A stretch of DNA of 64,000 nt from Pseudo-nitzschia pungens. Its lineage: Eukaryota > Bacillariophyta > Bacillariophyceae > Bacillariales > Bacillariaceae. Of the stretch, positions 11,220 to 22,500 are shown piece by piece. The position numbers were made by a program, and so were the translations under genes. The notes under the pieces were generated by a model. That model saw nothing but the letters and a program-made list of their open reading frames with translations, did no database searches and was not told the origin of the DNA. Within the stretch, counting starts at the first letter, position 1, and every line of letters starts with the position of its first letter. The stretch is taken from NCBI GenBank assembly GCA_037355855.1, contig CM074761.1, forward strand, positions 558,001-622,000. Reading direction: 5' to 3'.

Positions 11220-13145
11220 CTGTTGCGCGTTGCGTGTTGCCCGTGCGAGCGATCCGCGTTCGTTTTAGTTATTTACAAAAATGATTTGCACGGCACGGAA
11301 CGCGGTGTTCGGAATCGTCCCGAGAGTTCGAGTCAAGGAAGCAATAATGCCGACACCGGAAATGATCGCCATCCCGGCGTCGATGGAAATTCGTTTCAAA
11401 AGGAGGCGGAAGGGTGGAAAGCCAAATACCCAAACTGCGTTAGAAAAACAGTATCACCGGAACCGGCATTTTCAGCGCTCGAGAGATAAATACCTCGATT
11501 GCATTTATTTCGATTCTCCATCATTTTTTTTAAATATGAGCATAGTTCGGGAGACGATCCTTACCATTTTCGCGTCTGTTGTTTGTTTTCTTTCGATAAA
11601 GTACTTCTTGGTTGACGGGAAGGAGGTTCAAATGTCCTCTGTGCCGTACCGTATCGGATGAAGAGAAAGAATGAAGCCAGTTCCAACTACGAGTAACCTT
11701 ACTCTAGAGGTCTTTCCAGTGGAATCGCAATAAGGTAGGGACAGTGATGGATTCTTTTGAGTTGTACGGTAGGCAAGTCTTGAGTCTTGGATCCCTCTCG
11801 GATGCTTTCGATGGACAGGATGTCAGTGTTGTCCTTTACTGGGGATCTGCGCTTGGCCGGTGCAAACACGATAGATACGGGGTACGAAGTAAGTTAACTA
11901 AGCAAAGGTACGATAGTTACTCGTAACTATCTTCTGCTCCCGATATCGACTTTCGTCTTTCCATTTTCCATATCGGTACGGTAAGGTTCAGCGTCCGTCT
12001 CCGTTGGGCGAAAGTGTCTTTGCACAAAACATAATCATTAGGATTGAGGTTTTTTGACAGCACAATGACCTCAATCCGTTCGGAGACAATTTTTTTGAAA
12101 AAATAATGATATCATCATGATGATGATGCAGAACAACAAAGGGTATGAAATAATTAGTGCAGATCTTACAACACACCAGCATCGTCATACAAGATGCCCT
12201 CCTCATCCTTTGTTTACCATCCTCAAGAAGAAAAATACTGCTGATACCCACAGCAAGTATGGTGCTAGTAGTTGTTGTAGTACTAGTGGTAGTACTAGTA
12301 CTACTAGTAATTTCTTTAGCTTCTTCTTGTTGTTCTTGTTGTTGTTGGTGTTGGTGTTGGTGTACTGCTATGTTGCTTTGTGTGTGGGCAGGTAGTAACA
12401 ACTGGTTTATGGCACTACTTTTCAATCATGATATGCAACGTAGCAATGCCATCAACATTATTTTCTGCAGGGAGGAGATGCTATGGTGGTGGAGGGAAGA
12501 GGGGAGATGGTGGAAGAAGAATATCATCCTCGTGTAACAAAGTTTCGAAAGAGAAGCAATCGCAAGAAAATGAACAAGAAAAAATTTTGCGGTTGTACTA
12601 GGGATCAAACACATGACGCCATCATGCAGTTGGTGTTTTTACCGTGGAAGAGAGGGGCAGAGAGAGTGATAGTTCCTCGTGTGTGCCTTCTTCGGAACCA
12701 GGACTTACTAGTACCACCGCGTAGCTACTAGTCTCCTTTTCCGCTTCACCAGTGTTCTCGGGGATAAAATCAATGTTTCTGAACACTTCTTTTGGGCACT
12801 AGCACTAGTAGTAGGAGTATTATCCTTTCGGCTCTTGCATTTCCAATAGGCTTTTAGAAATTTTAGAAATAAGAAACGTGTGACTATTACTTCATTGATT
12901 CTGGCTGTATCATCACGTCTACCATCTTGATCATTACACGACATTTGGAGGGAACGGTGGTGCAACCGACGGTTCGAAATGTTCGACAGCATTTTTATCG
13001 AGTGACGGTTCGAGTGATGGTCCGTGTTGCTCTGCGCTACAATTGAATACCGGACAAAAACAGCCACAGCGTAAAAAATGCCAGTGAATGACAACACGAG
13101 AAAAATGCAAAAGTATTCCATCTAGGATTACCGATTGGAAGAAAT
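11220..13145. other. Intergenic plus unresolved 5' end of the SNARE gene
   Basis: About 1.9 kb is bounded by the SNARE gene start and the glycine decarboxylase stop (both minus strand). GTAAGTTA/GTAACCTTAC motifs occur near 11690, 11890 and 11975. An ACTAGTAGT triplet tract lies near 12265-12315 and another near 12800-12820. No supported gene; open frames here have no domain. Confidence 0.5.
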
Positions 13146-16100
13146 CTACGCGACTTGTTTGATCTCCTCTTCTTCCTCGTAAGCTTCCAACGGCGGGCAG
13201 GTGCAGACAAGGTTTCGGTCACCGTACACGTTGTCCACTCGTCCGCACGTTGGCCAAAATTTGTTGGATTTGATCCAGGGAGCCGGATAGCAGGCTACTT
13301 CCCTCGTGTACGGGCGATCCCATTTGTCGGACATCAAGTCGTCCATGGTGTGGGGGGCATTGTGCAGGGGAGAGTCTTCGTAAGCAATTCTTCCGCTGCC
13401 AATGTCGTCGATTTCCTTTCGGATGGAAAGCATGGCGTCGCAGAAACGGTCGAGTTCTTGCAAGTCTTCCGATTCCGTGGGTTCCACCATCAGGGTTCCC
13501 GCAACGGGCCAAGACATGGTCGGCGAGTGGAAGCCGTAATCTTGCAGGCGTTTGGCAACGTCTTCCTCGGTGACTCCGGTCGAGGACTTGAGCGGTCGAA
13601 GGTCCAAAATGAATTCGTGAGCGCACTGTCCGTTTTTCCCTACGAACAAGACATCGTAGGCTCCATTCAAACGAGCGGCCATGTAATTAGCGTTCAAAAT
13701 AGCTTGGCCGGTGGCCAATTTGAGTCCCGGTTCCCCGAGCATTTTGATGTACATCCAAGAGATTGGAAGGATTGCGGCAGATCCGAACGGAGCTCCCGCG
13801 ATGGCCCCACTGGTTTTGGGAACACACAACTCGTTGCCGCAGAGCTTTCCGGACGCTTCCGGGTCGGACACGTGGCCGGGCAGGAATGGGGCGAGATGCG
13901 CGGCAACTCCGATGGAACCAACACCTGTGTGAAATAGCAAGAGTCAACAACACAAATCGTGTGAGTCCACTTCGAAGGGATACAATTCAAGGGATGCAGT
14001 GGAGTGAAAGATACATGTTTCAATCTTACCTGGTCCGCCTCCTCCGTGAGGGATACAGAAAGTCTTGTGAAGGTTCAAGTGACAAACGTCTGCTCCGATG
14101 AGACCCGGACTGGTCAGACCCACCTGGGCGTTCATGTTGGCACCGTCCATGTATACTTGTCCACCCGCCTCGTGAATGGAACCGATAATTTCCTTGATGC
14201 CCTCCTCAAAGACTCCGAACGTAGATGGATAGGTTACCATAAAGGCGGCGAGGTTCTCTCGGTGCTTCTCGATTTTCGCGGTCAGATCGTCCATGTCGAT
14301 GTTCCCCTCGTCGTCGTTGTTGACCACAACAACCTTCATTCCGGCCATGACGGCGCTGGCGGGGTTTGTTCCGTGGGCACTCTTTGGGATCAAGCAAATG
14401 TTGCGGTGACCCTCTCCCTTGGCTTCGAGGTAGTCTTTGATTGCCAAGAGGCCGGCGTATTCTCCCGTAGCTCCCGAGTTGGGTTGCGCACTAACGGCGG
14501 CGAAACCGGTGATTTCGGCAAGATCCGTGTTGAGGTCCTCGATTAGTTCGTGATAACCCTTCACTTGATCGTGAGGAGCAAAGGGATGGATGTTGCAAAA
14601 TTCTGGCCAGGTCACCGGGATCATTTCACTCGTGGCGTTGAGCTTCATGGTACAAGAACCCAGCGAAATCATCGAGTGATTGAGCGACAAGTCCTTGTTT
14701 TCGAGAGACTTGAGGTAGCGGAGCATTTGGGTCTCCGAGCGGTGTTGGCGGAAGATGGGATGGGTCAGGATTTCTCCCTCGCGGGCATACTTCGATGGGA
14801 TAGTTGTCAGGGACTCGTCTTCGGCCGAAACATCGGGCGCTTCGAGACGGAACGCATGGCACAACAGAGCAAAGAGGTCGTCACGGGTGATGCCCTCTCC
14901 CATCGAAACACTGACGGTGGTTTCGTCAACAATACGAACGTTTGCTCCCGCTTCGACGGCACCGGCCTGTACTTCGGCGGCGGTCAATCCCTTCGAGGAC
15001 ACGTCGATCGTGATGGTGTCGAAAAACTCCCCGGATTCGTTGCGGGCGAGCTTGAATCCCGCGGCGGTCAGCTCTCTCGCGGCAACCCGTGCCAGAGCGT
15101 GAACGCGACCTCCGATTTCGGCTAGGCCTTCGGGTCCGTGGTAAATAGCATACGCGGCAGCCATGTTTGCCAAGAGCGCTTGCGCCGTGCAAATGTTCGA
15201 GGTCGCCTTGTCCCGACGAATGTGCTGTTCTCGGGTTTGCATGGCCATTCGCAGGCACGGCTTCCCAGAAGAATCGACCGTTACACCAATGATGCGACCC
15301 GGCATTTTTCGTGAGTACTTGTCGGACGTCGACAAAAATCCCGCGTGGGGACCGCCAAATCCCATGGGAACACCGAATCGCTGCGCCGATCCAACGGCAA
15401 TGTCGGCGCCCCACGATGATGGAGGGGCCATCTTTGTGAGTGCCAAGAGGTCGGTCGCCGCGATGACCATGGCATCTGCCTCATGGGCACGCGCCGTGAA
15501 GGATTCGTAGGGTTCTCCGTCCGATTCCACGGCACCGTAGGTGTTGGGGTATTGGACGATGGCTCCACAGAAATCCTTGCCGGAGAAGTCGACCTCCGAG
15601 TGGTTGCCCTTCACCACCTCGATCCCGATCGCCGCCGCGCGGGTTTCGATCAACCCGACCGTTTGCGGGTGGACGTCGTCCGAAATGAAGAATTTGTTCT
15701 TTTTCTTTTTTCCCCTTCCTCCCTTGAGCGCAAAACACATCTGCATGGCTTCCGCTGCGGCACTGGATTCGTCTAGCAATGATGCCACGGCCATGGGCAG
15801 GCCCGTCAGGTCGACCACGAGGGTCTGGAAATTTAGAAGCATTTCCAGACGACCCTGCGATATTTCGGCTTGGTAGGGGGTGTATGCCGTGTACCAGCCC
15901 GGATTTTCTAGGATGTTTCGCAGGATCACGGCTGGGACCTGGGTGTCGTAGTATCCCTGTCCGATGTACGATTTCATAACTTTATTGCGATCGGCAAACT
16001 TTCGGATCTGGCTGAGAGCCTCCGACTCCGACATGGGATCCTCCAATACCAGGGGTTTATCGGTCATAATGTCGGCCGGGACGGTTGATTTCACGAGTTC

Positions 16101-16694
16101 ATCGAACGATTCGAAGCCAATGGTCTGCAACATTGAAATTGATTCTTCGGATCTTGGACCCACTGAAGTCGAATAAAATCAAAACCAAACCAAACCAAAC
16201 CAAACAAATCATCGGCGACCCCATGGTATTGTGTCAATGATATTTGAAAGCAAAAGCAAACGACGCAATGCAATCCGTTCAAATGTTGATTATCGCATGG
16301 TCGTTTGAAATTTGGAAACAATCAGGACAACGCAATATGTCATTATTCGAGAAGGAGAATTTGAATTGAGTCTCGAGTCGGTTTTTAAAAAAGTGGTACC
16401 ATCCTACTAAGCGATGCAAACGGCATGCAATCGAGAAAGAACGACACAAGGGCAGCGACACTTACTGTGGCGACGGGCAAACGTATCGCTCATGTCTAAG
16501 GCATCGGCAGAGGCAATGGATCCACAATGAAAGGATCGGAGGTTTCTGTTTCCGGTAGTCGTATCATTCGCAGCTCTGGCCAAGGCTCCGTACTTGTTTC
16601 GGCAAGCGTCGAAGGAGGACGATGAGCCGGCGAGAAGTCGTCGTCGCACCGCTTGGAGGGATGACGACGATGACGCCAGTAATCTAGCACTCAT
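13146..16694 (-). CDS. GLDC: Glycine dehydrogenase (decarboxylating), P-protein, mitochondrial
   Basis: P-protein of the glycine cleavage system: it decarboxylates glycine through pyridoxal phosphate and passes the aminomethyl group to the H-protein lipoamide in mitochondria, central to photorespiration in algae. Exons are 16694-16466, 16162-14030 and 13924-13146. Phases match (ARRH joins MGPRSEE; GGGGPG joins VGSIGV) and give about 1,046 residues, a normal eukaryotic length. The first 76 residues ([19 protein letters not shown] onward) are Ser/Arg-rich and fit a mitochondrial presequence. Both halves of the homodimer-like fold are present. The PLP-binding lysine is about residue 776 in [16 protein letters not shown], and LGSCTMKLN is also conserved. 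Nothing suggests inactivation. Confidence 0.97.
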
Positions 16695-17651
16695 TGTCGT
16701 TTATTGATTTTGTTACTTCCGTTTTTCGTTCCTTCGTTGCTCGATTTTCAGTGTCGATCGGCTGACAAACAAGGAGAGGAGTGTCCCAGAAAGAATCTGA
16801 TCTGTTTTCTTGTTTCAATCAAAACGAGAATCGAAACGAGAAAAAAGAGAACAGATAAGAAAAGTTATGAAGATCCGGGGAACAACGCTGTGGACAGCAC
16901 ACATCATCAGATCCGTACGAAACAGAACAATTGGCCGCGCCCGAACAAAAGTTAGATGGTAGGTAGGAACGTGCTGTAGTGTTTCCCGTGACACGCGCGA
17001 ATGAAAACGCCGACATTTCCGCGATGACTTCACATTCTTACCATACCAGTATGGATAATGGATACGAGTAGTAAGGTTACATACTGGTAGGCAACGTGAT
17101 CTTGTTGTTGATCGTTTTTGAGATCTTAAAATGACCCGATTGCATGGATGAATGGATGAATGAATGAATCGTGCTCTCTTTTGAATTCAAGTAAGGTTAC
17201 CATCTGTCTCTGTCCGTTCTTCCACATCCAACATGGAAAATGCGACCCAATCACATTGCCCAAGCTTACGTAACAACCAACCGTTGGGCATGAAGCCACC
17301 AACCTATTCACAATCATGACTTACCGTATCAGTCCCGGAGTCGCTCATTTCCTCAGACGTACTTCATTGGTCATTGTGCATCGCTTATTCTTTCCAAATT
17401 CTCATTGCAGGTTCTTTGGCCACATTTCCTTTCTCAGACTTGTCGGAGGACTACGTAACTTACCGTTACGCAACGTAACCTTACCCATCGTAACTACGTA
17501 ATCGGAAGTCGGTTGCATCATTCTCGCAGAGGAAGTCGACTAAGGTTACCGGTACATTCCGGTACAGTTTGTCGACAGAGGAATCATCCCTCACCAAGCA
17601 ACCTGCCATATCATCGACCAAAAGGAAAGAAGAGTGACAGCAGTTCGAACG
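16695..17651. other. Divergent intergenic region
   Basis: It lies between the starts of glycine decarboxylase (-) and the small membrane protein (+), so it should carry both promoters. GTAAGGTTAC-like motifs cluster at 17040-17560, in both orientations, with TACCGGTA elements. No gene seen. Confidence 0.5.
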
Positions 17652-18068
17652 ATGAGCACCACCACGACCGCTCCAGCAGCCGCCACCACCACTCCAACGG
17701 AGAAAGCGGATGCCCGCCCCGCAACCATGTTCGAAATGGATCGCCGGGACAACTACGCGTGGATGTACAGCGCCGCGGCGGCAATGGTTCCCTTCACGGC
17801 GTTCTGTTACGGCCACTCGAGGGGCGTCACGTCGCGGATCGTCGAACGGGTGGTGCGGTCGCCGGTCGGAGTCTACGGCCTGTTCGCGCTGCCCTTTTGC
17901 TCGCTGGCCATGGAAAAATCGATTTACGACACTGTGCAGGCGTGGCAGGGGCTCGATCCCAACGTCGTGCCGGCGGATCGCGGCGACAGCTTTCCCTCGG
18001 GGGGTGCGAGCTTGCCGTCACTGAGCCTGATTCCCGTGCAAAAGAGGGATTGGAACCAAACGCGATAG
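17652..18068 (+). CDS. Small putative membrane protein, unknown function
   Basis: A 138-residue single-exon frame from ATG 17652 to TAG 18066-18068. A Thr/Ala-rich N-terminus (MSTTTTAPAAATTTP) precedes two hydrophobic segments, MYSAAAAMVPFTAFCYGHSR and SPVGVYGLFALPFCSLAME, separated by a short Arg/Val linker. The tail is Ser/Pro-rich. The layout suggests a two-helix organellar inner-membrane protein, possibly a respiratory-complex accessory subunit, but no family is recognised. A GTG at 17634 would only add six residues. Codon use is GC-rich compared with the surrounding AT-rich intergenic DNA, supporting real coding. Confidence 0.6.
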   Translation: MSTTTTAPAAATTTPTEKADARPATMFEMDRRDNYAWMYSAAAAMVPFTAFCYGHSRGVTSRIVERVVRSPVGVYGLFALPFCSLAMEKSIYDTVQAWQGLDPNVVPADRGDSFPSGGASLPSLSLIPVQKRDWNQTR

Positions 18069-19524
18069 CGGTGGCAGAAACCCCTCCTGTGTGGGCAGAG
18101 AAAAGAGATGACCACAATCCGAGAGACAACAGGATAATCTGTGAGAGAGATTATGGCTTCGATGCAACAATGAGTAAAGTAACAACAATCTGATCCGGTT
18201 GCTAGTAGGAACGTGATTTTTTCGAGAGAGTCACATGTTGGAGAAGACTGTTGAAGTGTGTGTAGGACCTTCAATTTGCGGCGAATTTGGGATATGTACG
18301 GTAGCTGGACAAACGAAGAAAAAGTCAGAAAATCCATTCAACGACCTTAGAATGTAGCTGCATTGGTGTTGTGCTGATAATGAGAGTTTTCAGAGACTAC
18401 GACGACGCATATTGTTGCCGTACATTGATTTGGGTTAGAAAAAGATACTGTATACTAATCCTAGATATTGACAGACCACAAATTGATGGATATGTCACAG
18501 TCCCTTCATCCATTGCCGGAGAGCGAAGGGATGCACTGCTTGACTAGTAGTAGTAGTAGTAGTAGTAGGGAGGACGAGAAACCGTTTATCCACTCTTGCT
18601 TCTTGTTTGCTTCTTGTTCTTGTAACAATCATATTCATCTCAAGAAACGAGTAACTACGGTAGAGAGTAGAAGGGTGGAGGCCTTTGGCACAGCCTTTGA
18701 TTGATAGTCATTTATTCAATCAATGCATCCAATACGAAGATTAACAAATACTACCACCAGCGGTACTAGTAGTACACCATCCTCCTTCTCCTCATGACGA
18801 CGATGGGGGCCCTGCTGCAAGCATTTTCTGAGAATCAACTTACTTTTGGTCAGAGAATTCCTCCAGTGAAAGAAAGGATTGTCATGCTTGTCTTCGTAGC
18901 AGATTGTGTGCTCCCATTTGTTGGCATTAGTGGATCTGTTTTGATATATCGGTGTTGGTCAAAAGCTTGGCCTCTCAGTCAAACTACAGTGGTTTCCTGC
19001 AATAAGAGACGAACATAGTAGTTTACCGGTCCACAATCGTAAGATTACCGTACTGTGTTGTCGTCGGTAGATTCATATCGTACCTAGTATCATTACGTAC
19101 GTATGTTTCGTCGGTATGGAATGTCAACGAAACCGTTACGCCAGCGCGCCAGTCACGCACAATTCAAAAAAGTAAGGATGCTTTTGTCTTTCGTCTTCAC
19201 AGAAACCTGTCTCGCCTCTCGGTTCTCTATTGTTGAGATGAGAGATCAATGTTGAATTCTCTTTGTTTCTGGCCTGAACTAAATAAGGATTCATTCCCAT
19301 CAACTGTGGTTCATCAACTACGGTCTCGGGGTGACAATAGCAAAAGAAGAGGATCTTGTTTATCTTAAAAGAAGAAGAAAGGAAAAATCCATTGCGATCT
19401 TCCAGTATAATTACATCATCTCGAGTGTCATTCATCTGCGGGTGAAGAAAAGGATCGACCTCGCCCTGTGTTGCTCTCGTCCTTCCATAAGCTTGACAGA
19501 AGGATTGTTTCCACGTGCTGCACA
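18069..19524. other. Intergenic region upstream of the kinesin gene
   Basis: It contains a TAG triplet tract at about 18543-18568 and GTACTAGTAGTAC-like sequence near 18765. Its overall composition is AT-richer than flanking genes. The last few hundred bases should hold the kinesin promoter and 5' UTR. No coding feature is supported. Confidence 0.5.
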
Positions 19525-22500
19525 ATGTCCGATCCAGAGACGGTAACAAGAACACGCAGCAATGAGTCCCGTGTGCGAGTTGGGGTACGCATCCGGCCGC
19601 TTGCATCACAAGAGATCAAACAGGGAGGGAACCATAGTCTGAACATCGATTCGCCTGCAATTCGCATGGGTCGCAGAAACTTCACATACGATGCAGTATT
19701 CGACTCGAACTTCGGTCAAAAAGCGCTGTACGAAAGCGTCTCTGCCCCATTGCTGTCGAGCTTTGTTGATGGGTATAACGCAACGGTAGGTTTCGAAATG
19801 GAGAATGAAGTCGTCCTTTGATTTGCGTTTCTCTTCTTCTTTCGTCTCAACCATTCTACTTATATTGCTCTGTCCAGATAATGGCCTATGGTCAAACTGG
19901 TTCTGGGAAAACCTTTACAATGGGGAGTGAAGCTCATGTCGAACCAGAAGAATCAGCCCAAGCGGGATTGATACCAAGGTTTATCACCGATTTCTTTCTA
20001 GAAATGCAACGAAAAAAGGCAGCCTCGGATAAATGCATTGAAGGAAGCCAGGTCCTTTTGGACTACAGCTTGAAAGCTTCTTTTTTGGAAGTATACGGGG
20101 AGGATGTATACGACCTTTTGGATTCCAGTAGAAATTCTCTGCCATTGCGGGAAGATTCAAAGGGTGGAATAGTTGTCGTCGGGTTGACAAGCCGTTCTAT
20201 TTCGAATACAACAGAAGCCTTAGACGTGCTACACGAAGGAACGATGAATCGAACTACCGCAGCCACCCTTATGAACCATACTTCGAGCCGATCCCATGCA
20301 GTATTTACGATATATTTATCGCAAGTCACGAGACCGAGTGGTGACAGTGCCGAAATTTCAACGACGTCGCAATTTACCTTTGTGGACTTGGCAGGGAGTG
20401 AACGAATGAAAAAGACCGGAGCAGAAGGCGAACGCGCACGGGAGGGGATTAAAATCAACGAAGGACTTTTAGCTCTTGGGAACGTCATCAATGCACTTGC
20501 AGATGAAGAGCATGTCAAAAAGGAGAGAAAAGTACATGTACCATATCGACAATCAAAACTGACCCGTCTTCTCCAGGATGCTTTAGGTGGGAATAGCCAG
20601 ACATTGTTTTTGGCATGCGTTTCTCCTTCGGATACCAATGCAAGTGAGACATTATCTACTTTAAACTACGCAAATCGAGCTCGAAATATTCGCAATGCTC
20701 CAACGAAAAATGTTGATGAAGCGTCTGCGGAACTTCGACGCCTGAAGAATATCAACCGTGTCTTGCAAACAGAATTAGTCAAGTCTCGCTTTCAGATCGG
20801 TGGATTTGTGAAGGAAAAAAGTGAAATTGGCAAGATAGATGAATCTCTTTTGCAACGTGAAGACGTTGAGGTATATATGCAACAAGTTTACGATGTAGCA
20901 AATTCGATGATGAGCCCGAGGAAGACGTCACGGTTACCATTACTTTTGTCCTTTGACTTACCAGCAACACATCCTACCAAGAGTGAGGTTCTTATAGCGA
21001 GTGAACAGAGAGACACCTACCCTTCGATATACAGTGACTCCAAGAATCTCAACAGTGCATCCGAAAAATTCGATCATTCTATTCTAGAAGATGTTAATCC
21101 CGATGAAGAAATGGCAATACTTGACCATTTGCTCGGACTTCAGCAACACGATCAGGACTACGAAAAGTCAAAGAAGCAAGATGATATAAAACTCATAGAG
21201 ATGGATGGAGAACTAGAACAACAGGAAACTTTGTTGCTCCAGTTGCGAAGTAGCTTGAAAGTATATCATGGATTGAAGGGAAAGTATGAACAATTGATGG
21301 AAGAAGTTCAACAGCTAGAAAATGAAAAGTCGAATCTTGCCAAGCAATTAGATCGAGCGAGAACGGACCCCAAGAACGGATGTTCGGTAGCTATTAAAAG
21401 AAAGCTAGAAAAGGTTGAGATGAATCTTTCTCGTGCACGTCGAGAAAAGAGATATGCCGAGGATCAAGATAGAAAATGTAAAGTATTGGAGCGAAAAGTA
21501 CAGGAGTTGAAACATGCCAAGTCGGTTTTACAGAAGAAACAAAAGGAGGACGCGGCTCGTCACCGAAAAGTTACAGAGGCAAAGACAAAAGAATTGTTAG
21601 CTTTGAAGAGAAAAGCGAAAACGGTGGACAAAAGAATGTCGAAACTTGAAAATGAACTACACTTGCAAAAGAAGACTCTCAGTAGACGTACACAATACTG
21701 TACAACGCTTTCTGAGAAACTGAAAAAGACCGAAAGTCATTTGGTGAAATTGCTCGCTTTTAGACAACGTCACATGGGAGAAGATAAAGGATCAATTACG
21801 AAGCGGTCACGAAGAAATCCAAATGAAAATGAAAAAACTCCGGCCGCACTTTTGACCGAAGAAGAGCTCAAAGCAACGAAATATATTTTTGATAGAATGG
21901 TCTTGGATAAAGTGAAGCAAGCTCGTCTGAAGAAAAGATATGAGGAGATGGTTCTCACTTATAGTGAAACCATGCGTAATGTTGTATCTGAAGTAAAAAG
22001 ATTGAAAGAAGTCACGTGAAAAATCAGTCGAAAACGACCACAACTCCATGGAGCAAGCTGTGACAATAAAAAACATTGAAGAAAATATAGCCGACTTGGA
22101 GTTTAAGCTTGAACTTCTCGATTCTGAAATGCAAGATGTTTCTGCTCAGTTGCCTAATGATTCAAAATCGTCAGAGAAAGACACTGGTGATGCGGTCACA
22201 AAACTCACGAACGGATTGTCTTCTGCGGCACTGAAATCAACTTTGTTCGAAACGTTTTCCAAATTTGTTGAAGCAGAGGTACGACATTCACTCGACCTTT
22301 TCTTCAATTGTTTGTTAATTTTTTCGATTGCTCACATTCATTATTTCCTGTTTTTGCGTTTAGACGGAGCGCCAAAATATCACAGATTTACTCGGAAGAA
22401 AGGATGCAGCTTTGATTGGCCTGGAGTCGGAAGTAGATTCACTTAAATTGAAGGTAAAGTTGCTCTCAAAAGAATTGGCCGATAGAAATCGCTTAGACGA

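Noticed and set aside
22017..22019. Programmed +1 frameshift at ACG-TGA as the main model
   Set aside because: No known slippery context, stimulatory structure or precedent here; an intron or sequence error is simpler. Kept only as an option to test.
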